Assembly (NCBI RefSeq): GCF_030297135.1
Contig: NZ_AP028065.1
Span: 2,356,001 to 2,420,000, forward strand
Origin: Pseudoalteromonas apostichopi
GTDB lineage: Bacteria; Pseudomonadota; Gammaproteobacteria; Enterobacterales; Alteromonadaceae
Reading direction: 5' to 3'
DNA length: 64,000 nt
A model generated the notes under the pieces. That model was not told the origin of the DNA and did no database searches. It saw nothing but the letters and a program-made list of their open reading frames with translations. The number at the start of each line of letters is the position of its first letter. The stretch's first letter is position 1. Shown in pieces: positions 25,893 through 35,174 of this stretch. The position numbers and the translations under genes are program-made.

Positions 25893-26881
25893 TGATTCTG
25901 TGCTTTTTCATGGGCGAGCTTAATTGCTTCGCGGATCGCTAATTCAAAACTACCTACATCAGCAGTACCAGTGCCAGCTAAATCTAGTGCCGTACCATGG
26001 TCTACTGAGGTGCGAATAAATGGCAGGCCAAGGGTAATGTTGACCGAATTGCCGAAACCTTTGTATTTTAGCACAGGTAATCCCTGATCGTGATACATTG
26101 CAAGCACAGCATCTGCTTGTGATAGATATTTATCTTGAAACAGGGTGTCAGCTGGCAATGGGCCAATTAAGTTCATACCTTGGTTATTCAGATGTTCTAA
26201 AGTTGGCGTTATGGTGTCAATTTCTTCAGTGCCTAAATGGCCATCTTCACCCGCATGCGGGTTGAGTCCACACACTAATATACGCGGCTTTTCAATACCA
26301 AACTTAGTTTGTAAGTCATGGTTTAAAATCGTAGCCACTTTACTTAAACGTTCAACAGTAATCGCACGAGACACATAAGCAAGTGGTATATGTGTTGTTA
26401 CGAGTGCCACGCGTAAGCCTTCTGTTGCTAGCAACATAACTACATCGGCAGTATTTGATTGCTGTGCGAAATACTCAGTATGACCACTAAACGAGATACC
26501 CGCTTTGTTGATAATTCCTTTATGGACAGGTCCTGTGACAACAGCTGCAAATGTACCATCCATGTTTTTTTCGCTGGCGATACGTAGCGTATCCAACACG
26601 TATTGACCGTTAGCGTCATTAAGTACGCCGACTTCAACGTCAGTGCCTAAATCCACTTGATGTAAGTAAACACTGCCAGCAGGTGCAAGGCTTGGCGCTT
26701 TGCTATCATCAAACTCAATTAAGTTGATATCTAAGCCAAGTAATTTGGCGCGCTGTTTTAAAAGCGCACCATCAGCAATCACCACCAGTTGGGCATCCCA
26801 CTGGTGCTGCGCTAACTTGATAAGTAAATCAGGGCCAATACCGGCTGGCTCACCTGGGGTAATTGCGATTCTAATGGTCAT
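25889..26881 (-). CDS. pdxA: 4-hydroxythreonine-4-phosphate dehydrogenase
   Basis: A 330-residue enzyme of pyridoxal-phosphate synthesis. The start TIRIAITPGEPAGIGPDL, VTGPVHKGIINKAG, GHTEYFA and MYHDQGLPVLKYKGFG carry the family's substrate- and metal-binding residues. It lies five bases after surA and overlaps rsmA, as in E. coli. Confidence 0.95.
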   Translation of the reverse strand: MTIRIAITPGEPAGIGPDLLIKLAQHQWDAQLVVIADGALLKQRAKLLGLDINLIEFDDSKAPSLAPAGSVYLHQVDLGTDVEVGVLNDANGQYVLDTLRIASEKNMDGTFAAVVTGPVHKGIINKAGISFSGHTEYFAQQSNTADVVMLLATEGLRVALVTTHIPLAYVSRAITVERLSKVATILNHDLQTKFGIEKPRILVCGLNPHAGEDGHLGTEEIDTITPTLEHLNNQGMNLIGPLPADTLFQDKYLSQADAVLAMYHDQGLPVLKYKGFGNSVNITLGLPFIRTSVDHGTALDLAGTGTADVGSFELAIREAIKLAHEKAQNQ

Positions 26882-26886
26882 AATTT

Positions 26887-28179
26887 TTATTCTGTTGGGA
26901 AAATATCAACGTGCGCTTGCTCACGCATTTCTTGCTGCCAGTTGAAACTTTCTTCTTTAAATTTACGATTAAACAGTAGCTGATGTGCGCGGTTGCGCTT
27001 AGCTTGTTCAGTTTTATCTGCTACACGCTTGTCAAGAAGCTGTACAATGTGCCAACCGAATTGAGTTCTGAATGGCTCACTGATTTCATTTTTATCTAGA
27101 GAAAGCAAAGTATTTTTGAATTCTGGTACATAAGTACTTGGATCAGTCCAATCATATTCACCACCTTTCAATGCTGAACCTGGATCTTCAGAGTATTCTT
27201 TAGCAAGTTCGCCAAAATCTGCTTTGCCTTCACGTAGATCTTTAGCAAAGCCTTTTAGCATGTCACGGGCTTTTTCTTCACTTAAAATTATTGATGGTTT
27301 AATTAGAATATGGCGTGAACGAACTTCAGTCGTTTCAACTACTTGGCGGCCACGAACATCTTGCACTTTGATAATGTGGAAACCTGCACCTGAACGTAGA
27401 GGGCCAACGATATCGTCTTTTTTATGGCCTTTTACCGCTTCAGCAAACAGCGATGGCATTTCGTTGATACCCATCCAACCTAGCTGACCACCTTCAAGTG
27501 CTTTTGAGCCACTTGAAGATGAAATAGCGATACGCTTAAACTCTTTGCCTTCTTTTAAAAACTCGATAACCTTTTCTGCTCGAGTTTTAGCACTCGCGAT
27601 TTCATCTGCTGACGCATCACTAGGAATATCAATCAAGATGTGACCGATATCGTATTCTTCGGCACTTTTGCCTTGGGTTTCCATGATTTTTAGAAGGTTA
27701 TCGATTTCTTGCGGGCTGATATAAATACGACGGTCAACGTTCGCACGCATGACTTGTTGCGTGGTGATTTCTTTACGAATTTCTTCACGGTAAGCTGTAT
27801 AGCTTTCACCTGCTGCTTCGATAGTACGGCGTAAATCCGCAATTGTACCGCCTTGCTCACGAGCCATATTTTCAAGTGTTTGGTCTAACTGAGAGTCAGA
27901 GATCTCTAAACCCATTCGCTCAGCAAGTTGCATCATCAGAGTTTGGTTTACTAAACGCTCAATAGCTTGAATTCGAAGCGTGTCATCAGACGGTAACTCT
28001 TGACCTTGCTCTGCTGCTTGAGTTTTTACACGGTTGATAATGGTGTCGACTTCACTTTGTAGAATAACACCTTGGTTAACAACACCAACGACTTTGTCAA
28101 TTTCGACAGGTGTTGCGAAAACGCTTTGGCATAGGCCAACTGTTAATAATGCAGATGCTAATAATTTTTTTAAATTCAT
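26887..28179 (-). CDS. surA: Periplasmic chaperone and peptidyl-prolyl isomerase SurA
   Basis: A 430-residue periplasmic chaperone for outer-membrane proteins. A signal peptide ends near SVFA-TP (residue 22). The N-terminal chaperone part runs to about 170. Two parvulin domains follow (about 173-275 and 285-385), with GQLGWMG and GEYDWTDPSTYVPEF marking their ends. It lies 36 bases after lptD, whose product needs SurA for assembly. Confidence 0.95.
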   Translation of the reverse strand: MNLKKLLASALLTVGLCQSVFATPVEIDKVVGVVNQGVILQSEVDTIINRVKTQAAEQGQELPSDDTLRIQAIERLVNQTLMMQLAERMGLEISDSQLDQTLENMAREQGGTIADLRRTIEAAGESYTAYREEIRKEITTQQVMRANVDRRIYISPQEIDNLLKIMETQGKSAEEYDIGHILIDIPSDASADEIASAKTRAEKVIEFLKEGKEFKRIAISSSSGSKALEGGQLGWMGINEMPSLFAEAVKGHKKDDIVGPLRSGAGFHIIKVQDVRGRQVVETTEVRSRHILIKPSIILSEEKARDMLKGFAKDLREGKADFGELAKEYSEDPGSALKGGEYDWTDPSTYVPEFKNTLLSLDKNEISEPFRTQFGWHIVQLLDKRVADKTEQAKRNRAHQLLFNRKFKEESFNWQQEMREQAHVDIFPTE

Positions 28180-28215
28180 ACTTTTTCTAATACTCTTGCT
28201 AATAGTACTGCGGTA

Positions 28216-30462
28216 CTAGTTATTAAGAAAATACGGTCTACGATAGCCAAAAATACCTTGTTGTAATAATTTTTGTGCATCATAACGGCTTTTACTTCCA
28301 AGCCCTTTTAATACGATATTGAAGCCAATACTGGTATCAAAAGTTGCTTGTTCTTGACCAATCGCCTGGTTCAAATCTGTTTCGATTTGACGACGGCCTG
28401 TGATTTGAAACGCCCAACAGCAGGATTCATACTGAAGACCGCTGAAAACTTCAATACTACGACCGCTTTCTAAATCGCGGTGGTAGCTACCAACAAACTG
28501 CCAATCTTGCGATAGCGGAATGCTTGTAAATAAACCAATTTGCTCGATTGTATTGCCTGAGACATCATTTGCATAGCGATGGTTCAATTGCACGAGCTGT
28601 TTATCGTCACCTTTATAATCTAAGGTGATATTTGATTGAATAATATCTTTGCCGTCAGTGTCGTACTGAATCCCACCTGATAAATACCAGCGACGGTGCC
28701 AATGTAACATGGTTTGCGCTGCGAACAAGGCATTGTAGTTAGTATCAACATTAATGCCTTGTGTTGTAGGTTTTGCGTCATTACTTAAATAAAAGATTTG
28801 TCCGGCACTAAAGTTAAATACTTCTTCGTTTTCATTGCTAAATAAGCGGGTTGTCGCACCTAACGTAAATTGGTTCGCAGTGGCAATACGGTCGATGCTT
28901 GAGAATCGACGGTCTCTAAATAAACCAAAAAAGTCGTCTTGTAATTTTGTTGTATCGTAAAGGCCAATGTTTGATTGGTCTTTATTAGGGGTGTACAAAT
29001 ACTGAATTTGTGGTTCAAGTGTTTGAATACCATCTTTAAAGAAAAATCCAGTATCACGTTCAAAATTTAATTGGCTGTATAAACGCACTTTTGGCAGGGT
29101 ACGCGTGACCTTTTCGTCGTAGTCGGTTCCTGTTAAATCACCATGCTGGTTATATTCTGTATGCAGTAAACTGAATTCAGATAAAAATGACCATGCATAT
29201 TCTTGGTAACCAAAGCTTGCTTTCGGTTCGATATGAACACGACTTGCTTCATCAATGACTGCGTTATCATTAGTGAAATAGCTAAGCTCACCATCAAAGG
29301 TTAAATCAACGCCATAAAAATCATACGCATCAGTTTGCGAAAAGCTAATTTGTGGCAGTGCCGCGTATGACTCGCGGTGATCACCAAGTACTTCAAAACT
29401 TTGCAACTTGATATTGGTACGCCAAGTGTCACCTAAATGAGTTAGTGAACCTGTGCGGTATAACTGAGTATCTGTGCGAGTCGCATAACCAGAATTTAAA
29501 TCAGTTAAGTAGTTATCATCACTAACGTTAGTAATATCTATATTACCGCGCCAGTTTTCACCAAAGTAGCTTTGCTGCTGCCAATGGAATAGATAACGCG
29601 AGTCAACATTTGGTTCTTCATCATCTTTATCTAAGTATTCAACAGCAATAAGACCGTTGTTTTGCTCCGTTAAATAACGAAATTCACTAATAATCTGTAA
29701 ACCGCGCTTTGACATATAGCGAGGCGTAATGGTGGCGTCGTAATTAGGTGCAATATTCCAGTAATACGGTGTGATGGTTTCAATACCGTAGCGGCCTGAA
29801 CTTGAGAAGTTAGGTGTTAATAAGCCTGATTTACGGCGGTCATCCAATGGAAACGTAAAATAGGGAATATAAAGAACCGGCGTATCAAATACCCGTAATA
29901 CGGTATTGTGGGTTTCGCCCCAACCATCTTCACTGGATAGATCAATTTCGTCAGCTTCAATTGCCCACACCGGTGTTTCGCCCGGGCAGGTAGTAAAGCT
30001 TGCGTTCATCAGGTTTAAGCCAGACTCGTTTACTGTTAGTTTTTCTGCGCCACCATGACCAAGTTGGTCGGTGAGCTTATAATCAGCACCAAGCAAGCTT
30101 AATTCAGAATTATTTAAATCCGCATTGAGCCCAGAACTATTAATTTGGCTTACTTTATCGCGATAAACGATAGGGCCGGTTGCATTAAGTAACCCACGTT
30201 GTTTGTCAATCAGTGCACTTTGTGCGGACAAATTCATCGTTAGGGTGTTAATATCTACATTACCGGTAAATTCTGCGCTTTGGGTACCCAATAGTTCAAT
30301 ATCATCTGATTTGATATCGATCATATTAAGTTCAAGGCCAGGGAGCGGTTGCCAAGCTCTGGTTTGCATTGAAGTGCCACAAAGATTGTGTGTCAGTTCA
30401 GTTTCGGCGAACGATGGTGCGCTAAGTACGCTTAGCATCATTATGCCCCAGGTTTTGCTCAT
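28216..30462 (-). CDS. lptD: LPS-assembly outer-membrane protein LptD
   Basis: A 748-residue protein that, with LptE, inserts lipopolysaccharide in the outer leaflet. There is a signal peptide (cleavage near SFA-ET), a beta-jellyroll domain of about 40-190 and a C-terminal barrel. All four cysteines of the essential disulfide system are present: Cys28, Cys159 and the adjacent Cys681-Cys682. It is the first gene of the surA operon and is divergent from amgK, the same arrangement as in Pseudomonas. Confidence 0.94.
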   Translation of the reverse strand: MSKTWGIMMLSVLSAPSFAETELTHNLCGTSMQTRAWQPLPGLELNMIDIKSDDIELLGTQSAEFTGNVDINTLTMNLSAQSALIDKQRGLLNATGPIVYRDKVSQINSSGLNADLNNSELSLLGADYKLTDQLGHGGAEKLTVNESGLNLMNASFTTCPGETPVWAIEADEIDLSSEDGWGETHNTVLRVFDTPVLYIPYFTFPLDDRRKSGLLTPNFSSSGRYGIETITPYYWNIAPNYDATITPRYMSKRGLQIISEFRYLTEQNNGLIAVEYLDKDDEEPNVDSRYLFHWQQQSYFGENWRGNIDITNVSDDNYLTDLNSGYATRTDTQLYRTGSLTHLGDTWRTNIKLQSFEVLGDHRESYAALPQISFSQTDAYDFYGVDLTFDGELSYFTNDNAVIDEASRVHIEPKASFGYQEYAWSFLSEFSLLHTEYNQHGDLTGTDYDEKVTRTLPKVRLYSQLNFERDTGFFFKDGIQTLEPQIQYLYTPNKDQSNIGLYDTTKLQDDFFGLFRDRRFSSIDRIATANQFTLGATTRLFSNENEEVFNFSAGQIFYLSNDAKPTTQGINVDTNYNALFAAQTMLHWHRRWYLSGGIQYDTDGKDIIQSNITLDYKGDDKQLVQLNHRYANDVSGNTIEQIGLFTSIPLSQDWQFVGSYHRDLESGRSIEVFSGLQYESCCWAFQITGRRQIETDLNQAIGQEQATFDTSIGFNIVLKGLGSKSRYDAQKLLQQGIFGYRRPYFLNN

Positions 30463-30565
30463 TTAATGACCTTAATGCTCTTTGGTTGGATATAAGCTAG
30501 ACATAATAAAGGAAAACAATGGCAAATACAGTAATTGACTTAGTGAAAAATAGATATCTTACTAA

Positions 30566-31567
30566 ATGAATCGTTATAAAAGTTTACAGCAGTTTTTAAA
30601 TCCTCATTTTAAAGAGGATGAATATCAATTAGCCGCCATCACTGGGGATGCGAGCTTTCGCCGTTATTTCCGCGTAAATACAAGTGAACAGAGCTATATC
30701 GTCATGGACTCAGACCCCAATAAATTAGATAACACGCCTTATATAGAACTCAATAAAGTGTTTTCTCAACATGGCTTTAAATTACCAAAAATTCTTCAAG
30801 CAGATGAAAAGCAAGGTTTCTTCTTATTGAGTGATTTAGGCAATACTCATTTGGCCGACTTACTGGGCGACGAAGACCGCACTTTACACTACAAACATTT
30901 AATAAAGTTAAGTGCACAATGGGCGCAAATCCCACCTGCCCAACATATGAAAGTATTTGATGGTGAGTTTTTACAGTTTGAACTGAGCATTTTTAGAGAT
31001 TGGTTAGTTGATAACTTTATTGGTGAGCAACTTTCTGTTGATGAACAGCAAATGTGGCAACAGGCTTGTGAGTTATTAGTTAATAATGCCCTTGAACAAC
31101 CAATTGTGACGGTGCACCGAGACTTCCATAGCCGTAATATTATGCGCACAGGACAGCAATGGGCGATCATTGATTATCAAGATGCCGTACAAGGGCCAGT
31201 GTGTTATGACCTTGTTTCGTTATTAAGAGATTGCTATTTTAAGTTGCCAGAGCAAGAGCTAGATTACCTTTTACATTACGCTTATGACGAATTTTGCGAG
31301 CAAAAGCTTTTGCAAGACATCTCATTTACGATGTTTAAACGTTGGTTTGATTTAACTGGCGTGCAGCGTCATTTAAAAGCGGCAGGTATATTTTGCCGTT
31401 TGAAATTGCGTGACGGTAAGTCTGGCTATTTGAGTAATGTACTGCCAACCCTTACATACATCAGTAATGTCAGTAAAGAATACCCAGAGTTAACAGCCCT
31501 TGGCCAGTGGATAGAGCAGATAATTATTCCACAGACTAAGCAGCGTTTAACAAAAGAGATGAAATGA
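30566..31567 (+). CDS. amgK: N-acetylmuramate/N-acetylglucosamine anomeric kinase AmgK
   Basis: A 333-residue aminoglycoside-phosphotransferase-like kinase. ITGDASFRRYFRV starts the kinase fold, VHRDFHSRNIM is the catalytic loop and IDYQDAVQGPVCYDL the metal-binding segment. In Pseudomonas, AmgK phosphorylates MurNAc at C1 in a recycling route that bypasses new UDP-MurNAc synthesis (and gives fosfomycin tolerance). The pairing with murU, overlapping by four bases, and the place beside lptD support the call. No clear ribosome site precedes the ATG. Confidence 0.88.
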   Translation: MNRYKSLQQFLNPHFKEDEYQLAAITGDASFRRYFRVNTSEQSYIVMDSDPNKLDNTPYIELNKVFSQHGFKLPKILQADEKQGFFLLSDLGNTHLADLLGDEDRTLHYKHLIKLSAQWAQIPPAQHMKVFDGEFLQFELSIFRDWLVDNFIGEQLSVDEQQMWQQACELLVNNALEQPIVTVHRDFHSRNIMRTGQQWAIIDYQDAVQGPVCYDLVSLLRDCYFKLPEQELDYLLHYAYDEFCEQKLLQDISFTMFKRWFDLTGVQRHLKAAGIFCRLKLRDGKSGYLSNVLPTLTYISNVSKEYPELTALGQWIEQIIIPQTKQRLTKEMK

Positions 31568-32220
31568 AAGCAATGATCCTAGCGGCAGGGCGCGGTAAGC
31601 GCATGATGCCGCTAACAGAAACGATGCCAAAGCCGATGCTAAAGATTAACGGCAAGCCATTATTAGAGCATCATATTAATAACTTACGCCAAGCAGGCAT
31701 TACCGATATTGTCATTAACCTTGCTTGGCAAGGTGACAAAATAACAGAGTATTTTGCTGATGGTTCGCAGTTTGGTGTATCGATCACTTACAGCCAAGAG
31801 CAGGCTGGGGGTCTTGAAACCGCCGGTGGTATTATTCAAGCATTGCCGTTATTGGGTGAGCAATTTATTGTCATCAATGGTGATGTGTTTACTGATTACG
31901 ATGTTACTTCGTTGATGCAGCTTCATCTGCAAGCAGGGGAGGCGCATATTGTCCTTGTTGAAAATCCTGCTCATAATCCTGATGGTGATTTTGCTCTAAG
32001 TCATCTAAGCCCAGATAGTCAAAAGTATACTTTTTCGGGTATAAGCCGCTATCATGTTGATTTTTTTGAAGGTCTCAGCGCAGCTATTCGTCCACTTGGG
32101 CCCATTTTGAGAGAAAAACTCACAGAGCATCAAGTTTCTACTGAGCTTTATTTAGGTCAGTGGGATGACATTGGCACGCCTGCCAGACTCGATGAAATAA
32201 ATCAGCGTTTCACTTTGTAA
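31564..32220 (+). CDS. murU: N-acetylmuramate-1-phosphate uridylyltransferase MurU
   Basis: A 218-residue nucleotidyltransferase with the activation loop LAAGRGKRMMPLTETMPKPM and the metal-binding INGDVFTDYD. MurU converts MurNAc-1-phosphate to UDP-MurNAc. It is translationally coupled to amgK. Other sugar-phosphate nucleotidyltransferases look similar, so the context decides the call. Confidence 0.87.
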   Translation: MKAMILAAGRGKRMMPLTETMPKPMLKINGKPLLEHHINNLRQAGITDIVINLAWQGDKITEYFADGSQFGVSITYSQEQAGGLETAGGIIQALPLLGEQFIVINGDVFTDYDVTSLMQLHLQAGEAHIVLVENPAHNPDGDFALSHLSPDSQKYTFSGISRYHVDFFEGLSAAIRPLGPILREKLTEHQVSTELYLGQWDDIGTPARLDEINQRFTL

Positions 32221-32243
32221 TAACAACAGAGGTTTGCCAAATT

Positions 32244-33116
32244 ATGTGGGGAAAAGTACTCGGTTTTTGTTTTGGCTTTATGTTTGGCAAGTTTATTGGT
32301 GCCCTACTAGGTTTATACCTAGGCCATATGTTCGATCGCAGTTTAAAACAAGACTTTGATAAAGCAGGTGGTTTTTCTGGTTTGTTTAAAGGCGATGACA
32401 TTAACGAACGCCAAGCTCTTTTCTTTTCAAGCTGTTTTGCGGTAATGGGGCATATTGCCAAATCGAATGGTCGCGTTAGTGAAACGCATATTCGTGCTGC
32501 AAGTTTGTTTATGGACGAAATGGGCCTATCGGGCGATGAGCGCCGTGAAGCTCAAGATGCCTTTCGTAGCGGTAAAGAAACGGATTTTTCATTAAAAGAA
32601 ACCGTTCATGACTTTAAGGAGCGCTTTGCCCGACGTCATGATTTATTGCAATTATTCCTCGAAATACAAATTCAAATGGCCTTTTCTGATGGCCACCTTG
32701 CAGAGCAAGAAAAGCAGCTCTTGCAAGAGGTGAGTAAGCAGCTTGGTATTTCGCGCACTCAGTTCGGATTTTTATTAAAGCGCTACCAAGCCGAATTTGC
32801 GTTTCGCCAGCAACAACAGCGCTTTTATGAGCAGCAACGTCAACAAAGCCAGCAAAATCGCAGCAGTCATAGTGAACAAAGAGGGCACAGTGTGCCACCC
32901 AATAATGGTATGAATCGCGCGCAAGCTTTGGCTCTTTTAGGCTTAAACAATGATGCTTCTGCGCGAGATATTAAAGTAGCCTATCGCAAACTCATGGCTC
33001 AGCATCACCCCGATAAGCTGGTATCGCAAGGTTTACCAAAGCATATGATGGAAGTGGCAGTAAAGAAAAGCCAAGATATTCAAGCAGCCTATGAGTATTT
33101 AAAAAAGGCGGCGTAG
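32244..33116 (+). CDS. djlA: Membrane-anchored DnaJ-like co-chaperone DjlA
   Basis: A 290-residue protein. The N-terminal membrane segment (about 4-27) is rich in Gly, as is typical for the DjlA dimerising anchor. A TerB-like middle domain covers about 55-180, then a Gln-rich linker, then a C-terminal J domain with HPD in AQHHPDKL. It stimulates DnaK. The 3' end overlaps the convergent DUF3530 gene by 18 bases. The position between lptD and rluA is conserved. Confidence 0.93.
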   Translation: MWGKVLGFCFGFMFGKFIGALLGLYLGHMFDRSLKQDFDKAGGFSGLFKGDDINERQALFFSSCFAVMGHIAKSNGRVSETHIRAASLFMDEMGLSGDERREAQDAFRSGKETDFSLKETVHDFKERFARRHDLLQLFLEIQIQMAFSDGHLAEQEKQLLQEVSKQLGISRTQFGFLLKRYQAEFAFRQQQQRFYEQQRQQSQQNRSSHSEQRGHSVPPNNGMNRAQALALLGLNNDASARDIKVAYRKLMAQHHPDKLVSQGLPKHMMEVAVKKSQDIQAAYEYLKKAA

Positions 33117-34019
33117 GAAGCCATCAACTTCTTTGAGCAGCCTCTCGTGCTGCTCAGGCTCAGAAGGAACACCAAATAACTCTCTTTGTCGGTAGTCATA
33201 TTTTGCGTGTTTTCTTACCCAGCGTTTCCTGTCTTTTACGCTTTGCAGCGTGTCAGGGTTACCCTCACTATAGAAAATATCTAATAACGGTGGGCTGATT
33301 GTCGATAGCGTAGCATTGAGATGCTGGTTACGAATACTGTTGGGTAAATAACTCCCTAAGCTAATAAAGGCGTTTAGTTCGTTATTTGGAAAGCTAGCAT
33401 AGTGCTCAATTAATAGCCCCGCACTGGCACCTTGAGCCACAACAATTATGTTGCCGCCCTCATCCATTGCACTGTTATACAAGGCATTGAACCTGGCTAT
33501 TAACTTTAACTTGTAATCATCAAGCACAGCTTCACTAATATTGGGTGCACCTGTAACAAAATGAGGCGCTTGTTGTGCTTGGGCTGGCGTGGCAGGAGCA
33601 GTTTGTTCATCGCTTTGCGTAGTTGACTCTTCAGCGTCTTCAGAGCTCTCAGGCATTGCCATGTCAGCAGGGTGCCAATCAATGTCTGGCATAGTCATGG
33701 CAAGAGTTGCATAGCCAATTTCATTTAACTGTTTACGTAAAAAGTTAATGCCAGCATTGTTTGTTGGTAAGTGCTGCCAATCGGGAATAATGAGCACAAT
33801 TCCACGTTGACTTGCAGCCATCGATTGACGATATAAGCTGATAAACTCATCTTCACCTGCAAGCAGGGGACGCACTTCGTCAGTTGGTAAAAAACGTTGA
33901 ATATCATTTGTGACCAAGCTTGACCAAGGCGTCGGTTTGATAAAGTCGGCTGCATTCACGCTGCTAATCAACGCAAAACAGGCTGCGTAAACTAAGCGAT
34001 GTGAGGATTTTAAATTCAT
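33099..34019 (-). CDS. Secreted DUF3530 alpha/beta-hydrolase-like protein
   Basis: A 306-residue protein with a signal peptide ending near SVNA-AD (residues 21-25). GIVLIIPDWQHLP and the GNIIVVAQGASAGLLIEHYA segment look like an alpha/beta-hydrolase core. The nucleophile position reads QGASAG, so a serine nucleophile is possible (GxSxG would be G-A-S-A-G). A low-complexity Glu/Thr/Ala/Gln insert of about 35 residues lies at about 122-155. The function is unknown. It is convergent with djlA, overlapping by 18 bases. Confidence 0.75.
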   Translation of the reverse strand: MNLKSSHRLVYAACFALISSVNAADFIKPTPWSSLVTNDIQRFLPTDEVRPLLAGEDEFISLYRQSMAASQRGIVLIIPDWQHLPTNNAGINFLRKQLNEIGYATLAMTMPDIDWHPADMAMPESSEDAEESTTQSDEQTAPATPAQAQQAPHFVTGAPNISEAVLDDYKLKLIARFNALYNSAMDEGGNIIVVAQGASAGLLIEHYASFPNNELNAFISLGSYLPNSIRNQHLNATLSTISPPLLDIFYSEGNPDTLQSVKDRKRWVRKHAKYDYRQRELFGVPSEPEQHERLLKEVDGFLRRLF

Positions 34020-34100
34020 GCCGATATTACCTGAGTCATTAATTAAACCAGTGATTAACTATGTTATCGGCAGTGTTTATTAAATATTTAGCGAATTGTC

Positions 34101-34754
34101 TTAAAACTCAGGAGCAGCTTCAAAAATCAGTGTTTCACCGCTGGCTGGGTGAGCTAAGGTTAGCATTTCGGCATGCAGTTGTAAGCGAGGAGCCATGGCG
34201 AATGCCTCGGGGTGAGCATACAACTTATCGCCTAAAATAGGGTGACCTAAAGACAGCATGTGTACACGCAGTTGGTGAGAACGCCCTGTAATTGGGGTCA
34301 GCTCAACACGAGTTGCATTACCTTCATATTTAAGCACTTTAAAATGGGTTAATGACGGTTTGCCATTGTCGTGATCAACCATTTGCTTTGGTCGGTTCGG
34401 CCAATCACAAATAAGTGGTAAATCTACCGATCCAGTTTCTTGCTCAAGCTTACCAAATACACGAGCAATGTAGCGTTTCGCGGTTTTTCTATCTTGAAAC
34501 TGAATGCTTAAATTACGATGCGCTTCTTTGTGCATAGCTAAACAAATAATGCCAGAGGTAGCCATATCAAGGCGGTGAACAATTTTCGCCGTTGGAAAAA
34601 CGCGATTAATGCGAGCAATAAGGCAGTCAGCGTGTTTTGGGTCTTTTCCCGGCACAGTAAGTAAACCACTTGGTTTATTCACAATAAGTAAGTCATCATC
34701 TTGATAAACAATACTTAAATAAGGTGTCATTGGGGGATTATAATTGAGTAACAC
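34101..34754 (-). CDS. rluA: Dual-specificity rRNA/tRNA pseudouridine synthase RluA
   Basis: A 217-residue enzyme that in E. coli makes pseudouridine at 23S position 746 and tRNA position 32. The catalytic Asp is in IVHRLDMATSG. Also present are ITGRSHQLRVHM and GHPILGDKLYA. The djlA-rluA-rapA order matches E. coli. A second in-frame ATG at 34730 (MTPYLSIVYQD) could be the real start and would shorten it by eight residues. Confidence 0.92.
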   Translation of the reverse strand: MLLNYNPPMTPYLSIVYQDDDLLIVNKPSGLLTVPGKDPKHADCLIARINRVFPTAKIVHRLDMATSGIICLAMHKEAHRNLSIQFQDRKTAKRYIARVFGKLEQETGSVDLPLICDWPNRPKQMVDHDNGKPSLTHFKVLKYEGNATRVELTPITGRSHQLRVHMLSLGHPILGDKLYAHPEAFAMAPRLQLHAEMLTLAHPASGETLIFEAAPEF

Positions 34755-34887
34755 AGCCAGCCTCGATGATATGCAAGGGCGCTATTTTAAAGGAGTATGA
34801 GCGCATACACAATGCCAGTGCTGGTTTTTGAGTAGTAGCTAAGATACAGTAAATTAAGGTATGGAGTTTAAAGAAAAGGACAAATGA

Positions 34888-35118
34888 ATGTTTCGCCTTG
34901 GTTTAATTCGCTGTAAGCCTTGTATACGTTGTGGCTTAGAAGTAAATGACCGTGAGCCAGAGTGTCCGCATTGTAAAGGCTTTTCAGACCTACAAGCAGT
35001 ATATTTGAAGCAAGCTTACAAAGACGATTTAATACAAAGAAATAAAAGCTTAGCTAAGTTATTTTGTAAGCTAGCGGCAGTGGCCGTAATTATTACCCTT
35101 GTGGTGTTTTTTGTATAA
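34888..35118 (+). CDS. Small zinc-ribbon membrane protein, unknown function
   Basis: A 76-residue protein. The first 35 residues hold two CxxC pairs (CIRC and CPHC, plus Cys9), a probable zinc ribbon. A hydrophobic segment at about 57-76 would anchor it with the ribbon in the cytoplasm. AAAGG lies upstream of the ATG. It sits alone between rluA and rapA, oriented opposite to both. I do not recognise a functional assignment. Confidence 0.65.
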   Translation: MFRLGLIRCKPCIRCGLEVNDREPECPHCKGFSDLQAVYLKQAYKDDLIQRNKSLAKLFCKLAAVAVIITLVVFFV

Positions 35119-35120
35119 AA

Positions 35121-35148
35121 AAACGCGATGTGAAAGCACATCGCGTTT
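35121..35148 (-). terminator. Intrinsic terminator of rapA
   Basis: A twelve-base-pair stem (AAACGCGATGTG and its complement, loop of four) has seven A residues at its plus-strand left side, giving a U run for the minus-strand rapA transcript. It may also stop the 76-residue gene from the other side. Confidence 0.85.
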
Positions 35149-35174
35149 GTAGTTTTGAGTTTAGCTATTTAACG

